Assembly: GCA_029706075.1 (NCBI GenBank)
Contig: JAINUG010000020.1
Coordinates: forward strand, 2,619,625-2,683,624
Source of the DNA: Aldrovandia affinis
Lineage: Eukaryota; Chordata; Actinopteri; Notacanthiformes; Halosauridae
Length of the DNA stretch: 64,000 nt
Reading direction: 5' to 3'
The notes under the pieces: generated by a model
What the model saw: only the letters and a program-made list of their open reading frames with translations
Database searches by the model: none
Told to the model about the DNA's origin: nothing
Position numbers and translations under genes: made by a program
Part shown: one piece after another, positions 43,197 to 54,199 of the stretch
Position numbering within the stretch: position 1 is the stretch's first letter
Layout of the letters: each line of letters starts with the position of its first letter

Positions 43197-44243
43197 AATG
43201 TTTTGTACCAGCATGGGTCGTGCACCCCCCCACCCCCCCCCCTTGCCCGACCCTGGGATCCCAAGTTCTAACCTCAGCTGGAAAAAAAAAAAAAAAGCAC
43301 TCCCCGTTACAGAGACCGCACAGCAATCCTGTCATTTTTTAACACAGTAATTACAGCTATTTTTACCCAGCCGTCACGCGAAAGTGAGAAGGCGTCTGGC
43401 ATTCGGGCCCGAGTTCAACCACAACCGCGTCTGTCCACATTTCGTAAAACTGCGAGGAGGTGAAGCAGCCCGTACATACTCCGTGGCCTCTCCGGTCCCC
43501 GCTCTGGACCTGCTGGTGCATGGCAGCGAGAGCGCAGTCAGAGCACCGCGTCAGCGAAGAGCGCCTTAGGCTGTCGTCTGTAACGCGGTTTGTCTGTGCA
43601 TGCACAGCGGCCTCTAAGGAGTGTTTTATTATTTTCTTGAAATGCTTTGTACATCTTTCGCTAATTTTTCACCCATAGGACAGCTCCAGGTGTGTGTGAA
43701 GTGTGGCTTTCCTTTGACGATCGGTTGGAACACTTTGTTTTTTGCCAACCGCTACACATACACAGTCATTTGTTACCCTCTGGGAAAAAATCCAGGGACA
43801 TCAATGATAACAGTTATAAAGTGAGGACGATCTGGGCCTACATGTGACAGCAGCCACAAAAAAACAATAACAAAAAAAAAACATGCAGCCTCCATCAAAA
43901 TATCAATCATGTGAGGAGGGGAAACCTCCTTAATTATATTCCGTATTCCGGTCTCTCCTACACGTCATTACAGGCAATTCATTAAAGGCTGACATCCTGA
44001 AAAACAAAGCCCCACACACGCACACACACACACGCACATAAAACTCCCAGTTCTTTTGCAGTGTAGAATAAGCTGTCAGTCCCCGAGCACAATCGAAACT
44101 GGGAGGCAGCAGCTTTGAGGGAAGAGGGGGGTGCTTGCTCGAGTCCTCCATACGTCAAGGCACAGCAGAATCCAAGTGATGCTAGCTCAACCCCCCCCCA
44201 CCCACATGCGCCACGTGGTATGCTCCAAACCCAGTGTCAGAGG
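43197..44243. other. Non-coding stretch
   Basis: Contains C-runs (43225-43242), an A-run (43280-43296) and a CpG-rich block at 43370-43600. That block could be regulatory, or an exon I cannot identify. No gene is supported. Confidence 0.4.
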
Positions 44244-44542
44244 TATTTAAATCCGGGAGCCTTCAGCAACTGCTGCTAGTGCACAGGCAACCGGCCTAAT
44301 CCAGGAAGCCGGCAGTTGGGAGAGGCAGCATTGGAAAGCGAGAGAGAGCGACTGAGTACAAGAGAGAAAAAGGGAAGACATAGTTTCTCCATATATGTGA
44401 GAGCAAGAGTGCTCTCCCTCTCGCTTCACATCCATCGGCTGAAAAGGAAACACCAGTCGTCTCAGGCCTCCTGGCATGTTCCATTGTCCCATGTTCCAAG
44501 GCTCGTGAGGCCAGCGACCGCGTCGAGCGGGCACCAACCGAG
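44244..44542 (+). promoter_or_regulatory. Candidate core promoter and untranslated first exon
   Basis: A TATA-like TATTTAAAT at 44244-44252 is followed by a GC-balanced, GA-rich block and a possible donor (CGAG then GTATGG) at 44543. Only very short frames start in it, so a transcript would begin with an untranslated exon. The order is right for a third alternative start of the gene suggested by the exons at 2033 and 10755, but nothing ties them together. Confidence 0.2.
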
Positions 44543-45999
44543 GTATGGCAACCACACTAACCGCAGCCACTGACAGAGACGCACACACTGACATGCAAGT
44601 GATGCTGCTCACGCTCTTCTCCTCTCCTCTCCTCCGTGTTGTCGACAGTTGCCGGCTGTTGTCAGGGCTTGTGTAATTCCCCTGTGAGCAGCGGTGTGTG
44701 TGCGTGCGTGTGTGTGTGAGAGCAAGACAGTGTTAATTGCCTTCAGTCTCTCTCTCTCTGCTGCCTGTGAGGGGGTGGCAGCTTTGCATGCTGGGACAGG
44801 AGATCAATGGGGCCAGGAGTGCTGACAGCACAGGTGTGTCTGGCAGAACAGCGGAGTGCAGGAGGAGAGAGTGTGAGGGAGCACTCCCTGTGTCTCAGGG
44901 CCAGGTAGCTGCGGAAGGAGGGAGAAGCAGAGGTGGCTGCGTCTCAGAAGCCAGCCAGCACGGCAGGGAGGGGGGGGAGTCACTGATTTGGTGCAGCATA
45001 TAGGAGAAACTCCATGGCATTTGATCTGTGTGTGTGCATGCGTGCCCCCTCTTTCCGTGATGGGGTTTGTGATTATGTGTAGGTGCTGTACGGCAGCAGG
45101 CTTTTTATCCCCAGCTGTAGGGGATAGCCTTTCTGTTATCTGGAGTAATTGTTTCCTACTCTAGAAATTAAACTCCTCGTTAATATCTGAAAGATGAAAT
45201 GTATGCTCTAATCTCCCTGTTCTGTCTCCGTGGTAATATTTCACATTTTGTCATTTGTTTACAAACGTTAGATATCAGATTGTAAGCCATCACAATGAAA
45301 TCCATTAGCGGCCCATCCATCAAGACAGAATTGCGTTTTAAATGTTCACTCCGCCGGTTGACTTTTTCCACATCTTGTGGACCGCTGTTTCTATCCTGGT
45401 GAAATCTGGAAAAATGATGATCTCTCAGACCAGCGAAAAGCATCACGCATTTATGAGAGAAGTAGGTGAGGTGAGGTGAGGTTTTACCCAGAATCCCAGT
45501 GATGGAGGAAGGAAAGGCACAGGTGTTCCAGGGAGCTCCTGGACGTGTACCAGCGGCACCCACGCCTCCGCCTGTTGTGACAAAATTAAGGCTGTGCTGA
45601 GGAAACGTTTCTATGAGTTCATGTGTTTGTGGACGAATGCGCGCGTGCGAGTGTGTTTGTGCTTGTGTTCCTGTTTTTGGACGAGTGTGTGTGTTTGTGC
45701 GTGTGTTCCTGTTTTTAGATGAATGCGCATGTGTGCGAGTGTGTTTGTGCGTGTTCACATTTATGCTAGGTTCTCTGATGTCATATGTGGGAGAGGTACA
45801 ACAGACATCTACACTATTGACCACTTTACCGGACTCTGACCTTTCTCATGATTAATAGCGTCGCCATCGTGTAAACCTGTTGGTGATACCGCTGCACTGT
45901 GTAGCTGGGTGTTTAAGATGACAAAAATTGTGCAAAATGGCCAAATTTCACAGATGATTACACAGATCGGATTATTTAACAAGTAGTACTGGGAACAAT
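44543..45999. other. Non-coding stretch with GT-rich minisatellite
   Basis: No gene recognised. Holds a (GT)n run at 44693-44718 and the imperfect minisatellite listed separately. Confidence 0.4.
45621..45758. repeat. Imperfect GT-rich minisatellite, unit about 50 bp
   Basis: Units share GTGTTCCTGTTTTT(A/G)GA followed by (C/T)GA and GTGTGTTTGTGCGTG. About three diverged copies. Confidence 0.75.
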
Positions 46000-46019
46000 A
46001 TTGTGAAAGTGCGCTATCC

Positions 46020-46345
46020 GTCTACCCTAACGGAATGGGTAAACAATATGAAACAATGGCCCAATGTTAGCTGGGTAAGTAACTACTTACTTTATAGCGA
46101 GGGCGTTGATGCCGAGGAACTTAGAAACTATAAAAGCAGAGGCTTATAATGACCTACATGGCAATAAAATCAGGAAATTATTGTGTAAAAAAGACGGCGA
46201 GTTTACTTTCTTAAAAACGGAGGTTGAGCCTAGCCAGAGTACCAACAAACCCAAACAGCTGGCTTGGATGAGAGCCAGTGGGGTGATATAAACAGTCGCC
46301 TGTAGCCATGCAGCAGCTACTATCTGGAAGGTAGGGATATATGAA
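46020..46345 (+). pseudogene. Fragment resembling fish SWIM-zinc-finger / YqaJ-type repeat-borne protein
   Basis: The + strand reads MPRNLETIKAEAYNDLHGNK, a KTEVEPSQSTNKPKQLAWMR stretch and, after a stop, VACSHAAATIWKV. The order (PRNLKT-like start, EVEPSQS segment, CSHAAA-like zinc-finger end) reminds me of a multi-copy fish protein family with a SWIM zinc finger followed by a YqaJ-type nuclease. Those genes are often found as dispersed copies. A stop falls before the zinc-finger end, and no nuclease domain follows. The identification is from memory of motifs and is tentative. Confidence 0.4.
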
Positions 46346-46404
46346 TTAGAGTAATGTGATTGCATTAATCATAACAAGTGTCACTAGCACCTAGCTGCAA
46401 TAGG

Positions 46405-46423
46405 GCTCTCTCTTCGAGAGAGC
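46405..46423. repeat. Perfect 8-bp inverted repeat with 3-base loop
   Basis: GCTCTCTC and GAGAGAGC around TTC. A small stable hairpin of unknown role. Confidence 0.7.
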
Positions 46424-49400
46424 TGCAGGGATATACGTGGATCGTTCAAATCAGGACAAGCTCTATTGAAGCTTACTAACACCAAGGTTATAACTAGCTC
46501 TAAACAGAACCCAATATTACAGGTTATGTTTAGAGCTAGGTAACATTAGGTAGCGTTAGCATGTCTGTGTAGCAAAAGCTAGGTTAGTGAAGCAATTTTT
46601 CTTCTTGATTTGGGTACAGAATGAAGTGGTTAGTGGAAAGACCGTACTCGCATGTACAGATGAGCAGCGCAGGTGGAATGAAGATTTTTATACAAATGAT
46701 TTCAATTCATGACAGAAATGTTCATTTAAGTTTATTTTTTTAAATCACATTTTCTTTTACTATGTCTTGAGTTAATTCAGAAATTAATTCACATAATCAG
46801 TATTCGTTTCCATTCATGTTCAAGTTCGTTGGTCGAAGCCGATGTGTGCCTAGTCTGAGCCGTAACCTCGCACCTGGTTACCTTCGCCTCTCCTTAATTG
46901 GTGGTTGTTCGTAGCACAGGAATAACTCCGGATTCGGGTGCAGCTCAGGTGGTTTGTGGTGGAAAAAAATGAAAAGAACAAGCATACACCCTCTTCGATG
47001 GATGCTTTAACTTCAGTGCTGTAAGCATCTCGTGCTTGGCCATTGAATGTAACGCGTAGGGTGCCGGACAAGGACATGTTTTGCGAGTCTGACTGTGTTG
47101 AAAACAGGCTCCATTCATAAATGTTTACATTTTCGCGAGTTATTTGCGCACCCGCGAACGGTATATGTTGAACCCGAAGACTATCTATCCGGTGAGAATT
47201 CTAAACGTAAGTTACATTTAGCTAGCGACTTGCCTTTAGGGCTAACATAACCGTACCGGAAATGTGTTGGCGGCGCCCATGGTTTCTCTCAGGAAAGAGA
47301 TATCCTATATAGTGGTGGATATGTTTCGTACTTTACTATCCAACAGCTGCTCCAAGCCCACACACCTTTTAAAGGTTCGACAGAATTTGAATGCTATTCT
47401 TCGCCTTGCACAAAGAGGTCCGAGTCACACCGTCGGTGACAGTCATTTTCTCACGTGCTAGAAATTTGTCACAGCCTAAGCTTGTTGTAAAGAATTTTGG
47501 GTAGTCAGATTACAGATGTAGACCTGTGTTCACGGGGCTTTACAGCAAGCAGGAGCCTTCTGTCCCAGCCTATGAACAGGCTCTTGTTTGGTGTTTTTTT
47601 GGGGGGGCCATGAATGTCATACTTATGGTCTGCCGTCATGGCAAAGGCTTTATAGCCCTGCCGCAGTGTTCCGTCTCCAGGAAGGATGAAGTGAGTGTGC
47701 ACATTTGCTCCCGTTCACAGACAGTCAAGCTACGGAGGTAGTGAGCTGTGAAGCACCAGCTGGCTCCCTTAGGGAGGGAGGGAGGGAGGGAGATGGGGGG
47801 TAGGGGGGGGCTAGAGGGGGACCGGGAGAGAGAAAGACTGAGAAAGGAAGAGACAAAGAGAGAGGGAGACAGACATAACATGATAGAGCAGGAAGGAGGG
47901 AGGGACGTAGGGAAACGGATTGAGATAGAAAAAGGAATCTTGTTATGTTATCTGAGTGAGATAAACGGAGCAGCTGTTTTCTCCCGTTCCGGCGGCTGTA
48001 CCTCCAGAGGCCATGTGACCTCCCCACGAGGTGAGGTCACCGCTCAGTCCACAACCACGCCGACAGCCGCATTCGCACATCACAGGGGACCGACTTTCCC
48101 CAGAGCCGAGGGGCGGGGAGGGATCATGGGAATGGGAGCAATGTTAGGGAAGGACAGTGACAGGGGGGTGAGACAGGCCCTCTTCTTCACCCCAGCCCTG
48201 CCCCCAGCGCACTGATACTGAGACAGTCCTGTCACTGTGACGACCCCCCACAGTCACATGGCCTCCTGCGTCACCGAAGAACCATGTTTACAATGCACTC
48301 GAAGCATGTGGGAGAGATGAGAAGAAGCCAGCTTTCGTTACGCTTCAAGTCACTAACACAACAATGCTACCTGGTGATTGTTCAGAAAGCATTGCTAAGG
48401 GGGGATTTTATTTCATTGTTACTCACCCCCCACACTATCACCTACTTTTAATTGTCACACAACTTCAGCATTATTGTTAAATTAGGAGTTACCAAGGCAG
48501 GAGAACAACGCAGTCTGATAAAATAACTTTCGCAAACTTGTGATAAGTTGCTCCATCGTTAGAGCATTTGTAATGCCCTGTGAACACCAGAGCCGTGCTG
48601 TCCAATGAGAGAATCTTCCAGGAGTGCCGATGTGTGTTTGTTTTTGCAGTCTGGCCCATTTAACAGCACCACTGCATCCGTCTGCCATCTGCCTCCACGA
48701 CTTTACAGGGTTTTCAATTTTCAGGGCAAAGTTCCGCCTTTCCCGCATTTGCTTCTTCCCACAAAAACGGCAGCATTCACGCACTGAAATGTCTTGAACA
48801 CATCACTTTAAACACGAGTATACCATGCTCACTTTATCAGAGGTTCATAAACCACAGTATAATTATTGATGTCAACCCTGATGTTTTCCGTTTAGAATAG
48901 ATGACGTAGATCGTGTTTTACTGCAGATTAACATTGAGAACAGAAGTAATTTTGTTGGACTGAATGTTTTGAGCTTGAAAGCAGTTTGCTACCACTCACC
49001 CACGTACATTATTGTCATAGAACTGCGTGGGGTGTGATGTTCGGTTGAGAGGATCTGTAGTTCTAGATCTATCTGAGGCTGGAGGATGCAGACACTGAAG
49101 GGGTGGGATGCAGGGTGTGTGTGTGTGTTTGTTGGGGGAGGTGGGGGTGGATGGATTTTTATGATGACGATGTAAGACAAGGACCGCTTATGCAACGGGA
49201 AATTAGCCTTCTGTGCCCTCATCACCAGTTCATCCAGCTGCCAGAGTTCACACTGGCGACCAGTAAACCGCGAAATCTGTTTGCTTCCCTGGGTCTGTTT
49301 TTGTGTAGAGGGCTGAGGTGTTACGCAATGCAGGATTTGAGGCATCAGATACGGAGGCAATTAACAGATGGAATTTGTATTTGGGTCCGTGGCCCATTTA

Positions 49401-49775
49401 GGTCCTCTTCCACTGGCTTTTCCTCACCCTTCTTCTAACTCTCAGTGGTCGCGCCAACGGCGATGTCACTCCACCACATCCGCACCAGCAGGGCCGCTCT
49501 GTTCCTGGTAGCTCCTCTGCCTTTGACCTGATCTGCATCTGTGCCATGCTCTTCTGCATCGGCAAAATGTAGCAAGCCTTTACAAGAACCCAAAGCTCTC
49601 ACATAGAGGTTGCTGGATCCGTCTCAGGCCCTAGGTCATTATCTCTCCCCGCCTCGCGGACAGACAGAGGGTCGTCTTCCTGGTCTGTTCCTTCATTTGG
49701 TGTTCAGCCGGCCATGGTGAACAGAGTAAATTGGAGTCTGTGCTATGCTCAGAGCATTGTAGTTGTCAGTGATCA
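46424..49775. other. Non-coding stretch
   Basis: No gene confirmed. A minus-strand open stretch at 47077-46990 (MSLSGTLRVTFNGQARDAYS then TEVKASIEEG) has reasonable codon character but no identifiable family. A GGGA/GAGA-rich purine tract lies at 47771-47910. GC-rich unique sequence lies at 48000-48240. Confidence 0.4.
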
Positions 49776-49915
49776 GATGGTGATGGCCTGCTTGTTGCTG
49801 GTGAATGGTATGTTGAAGGGATGGTGACGGCATGCTTGTTGCTGGTGAATGGTATGTTGAAGGGATGGTGACAGCGTGCTTGTTGCTGATTAATGGTGAA
49901 TGCTATGTTTGAAGG
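49776..49915. repeat. Minisatellite, 44-bp unit, three copies
   Basis: The unit contains GCTTGTTGCTGGTGAATGGT. Copies start at 49776, 49820 and 49864. The third is slightly expanded and diverged. Confidence 0.9.
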
Positions 49916-51473
49916 GTATTACAGTGTACCATAATAAGGATTAGGGCTCCTTAAATGGGCCTGCTTTAATTCCATATGGGACACAACTCACAGAGTTTGT
50001 GTATTTAAACTATTTCAGTAACATGTTAAAAATTAGGTCAGCAAGTCTAGCTGCTTAAATATATATTAAGCACAGCAGTAACCACTTATTGGGAAGATGG
50101 ATAGATAGATCTATGTAAACTGATTAATGGTTTGGTTGGTATGATAGTTGGTTGGTTGATTACTCCTGTATGCTTTCCATTGGGTTATAACAACAGCCTG
50201 TAGTCCGCAACTCAAGGCTGACACACACAACCTCTCCTTCCCGTGATTTTGGGTGATTCATGCAGACTAACAACAGAAATAAAACGAGAGTTCACAAAGT
50301 AATCAGTTCTTACTGCTTTGGTTTTAAATGAATCTATTCCAGGAGGGATTTTTCTTCCTGGTCCTTGAAGGTTTCTCAAGACTCTTAATATCTCTCATGT
50401 ACTCTGGTTCATTTGAATCGAGGCCAAACCGTGGATTTGTGTGCCATGTTGTTTCCAACTCTAGTGAATAGTCTGGCTCTCTCATGTGCAGCAGATTTCG
50501 GCACCTCCCGAACCGACCCACGTCTTTAGCATGTACCTATGTGAAGGATGAAAGGAATTTGAAGAAGTCATTCTGTTGTCTTTTACATTTTGCAGAGCCT
50601 CTTGAGAGCCCCCTCCCCAGTGGAGCCAAGCTGTGCTCGTGTTACGTGCGTGTTGGGTTATTTTAAAAAGTGAATCCTTTGTGCCATTGTGAGCTGGGAG
50701 ACATCTGCCTCTGGCAGGTACGAGCGTGGAGAAGGTGGCGCAGGGCACCCACCCGTCAGCAGCAGCTGTAGAGGTCACAGTAGAGAGTTGACGCTGGCGG
50801 CCATTGAGGAGCTGGAGGTATTGGGGGGCGGGGGCGGGGGATGCAGGGCATTTTCTTCTATGTCATATGACCGTTGATCTCCTTCATTATTCCCCAGAGG
50901 CGCTAAGAACACAATGGAGTCAGCTGCACAGCTGTGAGCCATTTATATTGCAGACTCAGACAGCGTACCTGTATTGTGAAATCATTTGGAGTATATTGGT
51001 AAATATGCGTTCAGGTGACTCTGCAAACCTGCTCGCACTCTCGCTTCAATACGCAGATTATGAGGCTATTTATGATGAACAGAGTCATGAGCGTTGTGCT
51101 GGCGCTTGGATACAATGTTGCGATTTTGAAAGGAGACAACTCGCTCCCCAGTCATCCAACAGATCCATCATACAGAACCGCATAAAGTACAATTTTAAGT
51201 CTACACTGCTAAATTGGATTTACAAATGAGCATGGTATTTCCACACATGTAACAATAAATACATTGGATAGAATAACACTTAAAATTTAATTTGGAAAAT
51301 TAGATGCATTTCTCTTGCACCATTACACTCTCGCAATCTTGTTACAGCAGTTAAGTTGAGGCTTATTCCTAACGGGTCAACTTCGACAAGTGCAATTCTA
51401 CCAAGCCTACCCAAGCTAACAAGCGTACGGTGGCCCACTGGTGGCCTGCTATGAGCACCAGCTACCAGCTGAC
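49916..51473. other. Non-coding stretch
   Basis: No gene recognised. Unique-looking; a G-run lies at 50822-50840. The block around 50900-51070 is balanced in composition and includes a CAGCTGCACAGCTG double E-box (50918-50931), which might be regulatory. Confidence 0.4.
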
Positions 51474-52122
51474 CACTAGCGCAGTGGTTCTCAAAGGGGG
51501 GGGGGTCGCGAGATGATTTCAAGAATATGAGAAAAAATAGTGACAATAAAATGCTATCTTTTTTTACCATCATTGCATTTATGCATAACATTTAAAAATA
51601 TATATGCATACAATTCATGTGCTAGTCTGCCATTTTCTTTTAACAATCAAGAGTATGTAGCCTACAATATTTTGGTTCTCAAACTTTTCTGCCAGTGAAT
51701 CCCCCGAGGTGCTTATGACAATTTGGATCGAGTGCTCTGCTTTCACTTTGTGAAAATGTCATTGCTTGTACAAGTTTTCTCCAGCGCAGTGCAAACGCAT
51801 GTCCTCACTGTTTTTCAAGCTCACGTCATTTTATTTTATTTTTCACCGGAAGAAGGCTACTGGTTTATCAGCATGAGAGGGGTAGATTGCTTTTCTGAAT
51901 GAAATTCATCGGTTGCTTCAGAGTGACTTGTCAATATGAGTAGCGCCTAAATGTATTAACGTTAACAAACATTTGCCCAGTAGCCTCGTCTGATCTGTCG
52001 TAAATACATTTACGAAATGTCAGTTACTGTACATTTACAGCGCAACACTAAACGTAGTAGCCTACAAACTGCCTTGTGTGTGCATAAATGTTTTTTGCAA
52101 ACTAGCTAACGTTAATCTGCAA

Positions 52123-52202
52123 AATGGAACGGTGGTTAATCCGTTAAAACAAGGACACAGCAGATATCGAGATTGACAACAGTCACCCTGAAGCAATCCA
52201 TG
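52123..52202 (+). pseudogene. hAT transposase N-terminal relic
   Basis: ATG at 52123 reads MERWLIR, a stop, then NKDTADIEIDNSHPEAI, where the inner TIR element begins. An MxxWL start is common in ZBED/zinc-finger-type hAT transposases. The rest of the N-terminus seems to resume at 53492 (EKPSTSNDTGHEKRIGKAST). Confidence 0.55.
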
Positions 52203-53486
52203 GGCCCTTTTCCATTGCACCAGACCTAATGGGAACTAACAAGCGCTAACTACTACCGCTAGTTCCGGTTCTAGTTACAGTACTTGTTTCCACCAACTTC
52301 GGGGCAAACAGTTACGGTTTGTGCCAATTCAGAGCAAACATCAGCAATGCAAATGAACAATTTTTTGCTTCATTTTGGTTAAACTGCCATATGAAAAAAC
52401 ATATCACTTGACACGTGTAGATGCATTGTGTTGATGAGAATGTGTAGATATACCGTGTTGTTGTACAGAATCTGTTATTTGATTGATGCTTCTCTTTTGA
52501 GGCACTATTTTTCTATTTTTGTGGGCTGTGCCTCCCTTTTGGCTGCTGTCAGGTGCTCTTGTTCCCTCCCACAGCCTGGAGAGGACTACAGGACCTTGAA
52601 CAGCAGCGGCCTCACTTACAGGCAGGCTCTGCTGAGGCTAATGAGCAATCAACTCAGCTGTGAGCCATTGCCTTCATTAGGCCTTTCCTCAGGCATGGCA
52701 GGCTGTGCTTTTATAGAGTTTTTTGGGCCTGGAAGAAGAGGTGCTAGGTTTTGTTGCGGTTTTTTGTTTGACTTTGTTTTTGCATTTTGTTTGATTTATT
52801 TGTAAAAAAAAACAATACATTTGGAATCAGAACTCTGTTTTTGGTTGGTTTTTCATCCACTCACCACCTGGCATTGTGGCCACCCCTGCCACCTTGCTAC
52901 ACTGTGAAACAGCCACTGAGAGTCCAAGACAAGTTTCCCCACGAGGACAAATAAAGTATATCGTATCGTATCGTATACATTCGGCTGCCATATGAAAAAA
53001 TGTATCACTTGATAGCAGGATTAAACGTTAACGTTTTTTCCTCTCTTGCCCGACCAGAAATCGACTTGCCAGAACTGCCCTCATATGGCGTAGTTTAACT
53101 GGAACATAATCGCATAAAAACAGACACTGCGCTTCTGTAACAACATTAGGCTAGACTTTATTTTTAATGAGAACTGCACTTGTTTCATGGTCCCGTGGTT
53201 GTCTCCATGATGCCGATATTTCTTCTTCAACAAATGCTAACAACAATGCTTCTTCCCCTCACGATCAGTCACTTGAGTGATGCAAAGTGCGTAACAAATC
53301 AGCAATAAATAGTGTTGTTAGTCCTGCCCCCAAGGTCCTGTTTGGTATGGTAAGTAAAAATCAACAACAAGAATTGTGTGGAACTGGAACCTTGGCAAAT
53401 GGAAAACCCAAAGTTCCTGTTTTCTAGTGCCAAAAAAGTACCAAATGTTCTGGTTCTTGTTTTATTTGGTGCAGTGGAAAAGGGCC
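52203..53486. mobile_element. Unclassified DNA element with GGCCCTTTTCCA(T/C)TGCACCA inverted ends
   Basis: Left end GGCCCTTTTCCATTGCACCA. The right end is its mirror with one difference. Flanked by CCATG at 52198-52202 and 53487-53491, a 5-bp (or 4-bp) duplication. Removing it rejoins the hAT transposase N-terminal frame. No transposase frame of its own is seen. Its interior contains a later retroposed insert (52413-52984). The superfamily is not assignable from ends alone. Confidence 0.8.
52412..52984 (+). mobile_element. Retroposed insert with long flanking direct repeats
   Basis: A 28-bp stretch starting CTGCCATATGAAAAAA occurs at 52384-52411 and again at 52985-53012, with three or so differences, bracketing about 570 bp. 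The insert ends with a LINE-type tail (CCCACGAGGACAAATAAAGT, then a TATCG tandem run at 52960-52977). This is what a target-primed insertion leaves. The body has no identifiable coding sequence. Confidence 0.7.
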
Positions 53487-53734
53487 CCATGAAATGTATT
53501 CAGAAAAGCCATCTACTTCAAATGATACCGGACATGAGAAACGCATCGGTAAGGCGTCCACCACCAGTCTGACTAATTGTCCAAGTATCAGAAATATAGA
53601 GACAAATTCATCCAGTATGGATGCTAACAAAGCATCCCTCACATACTGATAAACGAGTAGACTTTTTCAGCCGAAAAGGAACCAGAATTGCGTAACCAAA
53701 AACAAGTAATAACACAGGAAACCACAATCCCAAA

Positions 53735-53975
53735 AACTGTCTGAGTTCTGGATTTCGGTTGTGGAGAAATACCCAGAGCTATCCAAGTCCGCAATGGATG
53801 TACTGATTCCTTTCATCAACCTATTTATGTGACAAAGACTTTTTTCCGCACTGACGTACATAAACAACAAATACCGACTCAACATGGCGGATGATGTCCG
53901 AGTGGCCGTCTCCAACATCAAACCGAGAGGAGTTGTTTTGCTCCAAAAAGCAGCAGGCCCACCCATCTCATTAAA
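53735..53975 (+). pseudogene. hAT transposase C-terminal dimerisation region relic
   Basis: The + strand reads LSEFWISVVEKYPELSKSAM, DVLIPFINLFM, a stop, then ALTYINNKYRLNM and DDVRVAVSNIKPR. This is the hAT C-terminal dimerisation signature as seen in ZBED5/FAM200-like proteins (FW...YP.LS..A...L.PF, then FSAL...K.R...DDLRVA.S). Stops and a frameshift make it non-functional. The RNase-H-like catalytic domain between it and the N-terminal relic is missing. Confidence 0.8.
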
Positions 53976-54199
53976 ACAAACAAGTAAGTTGTTGGCCTAC
54001 ATGTTAAACATAATTAACATGCGAAAGAATAGATATATGGTTGTTATTACATGTTCTTATTATCCGGGCGCTGTAACCGTGTAGTTTGTGTACGCCAGAT
54101 TGTCGGAAAGCACCACGGGGGATGGTGGAGGTTGCGAGTCTCTACCAACGTTAATTTGGGGGTCACGGAACAAAAAGTTCGAGAACCACTGCACTAGCG

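Larger units (their letters stand above)
51482..54191 (+). mobile_element. hAT transposon with transposase relics, perfect 8-bp target duplication
   Basis: Begins CAGTGGTTCTCAAA and ends TTCGAGAACCACTG. Flanked by CACTAGCG at 51474-51481 and 54192-54199. It carries the beginning and end of a hAT transposase on the + strand and is split by an unrelated TIR element at 52203-53486. Confidence 0.95.

Noticed and set aside
45180..45824. 214-codon minus-strand open frame with HTRTHAH-like repeats
   Set aside because: Much of the frame is the translation of a GT/CA-rich minisatellite.
47748..48215. 155-codon + strand frame rich in REGGREMGGRGG
   Set aside because: Translation of a purine-rich simple-sequence tract.
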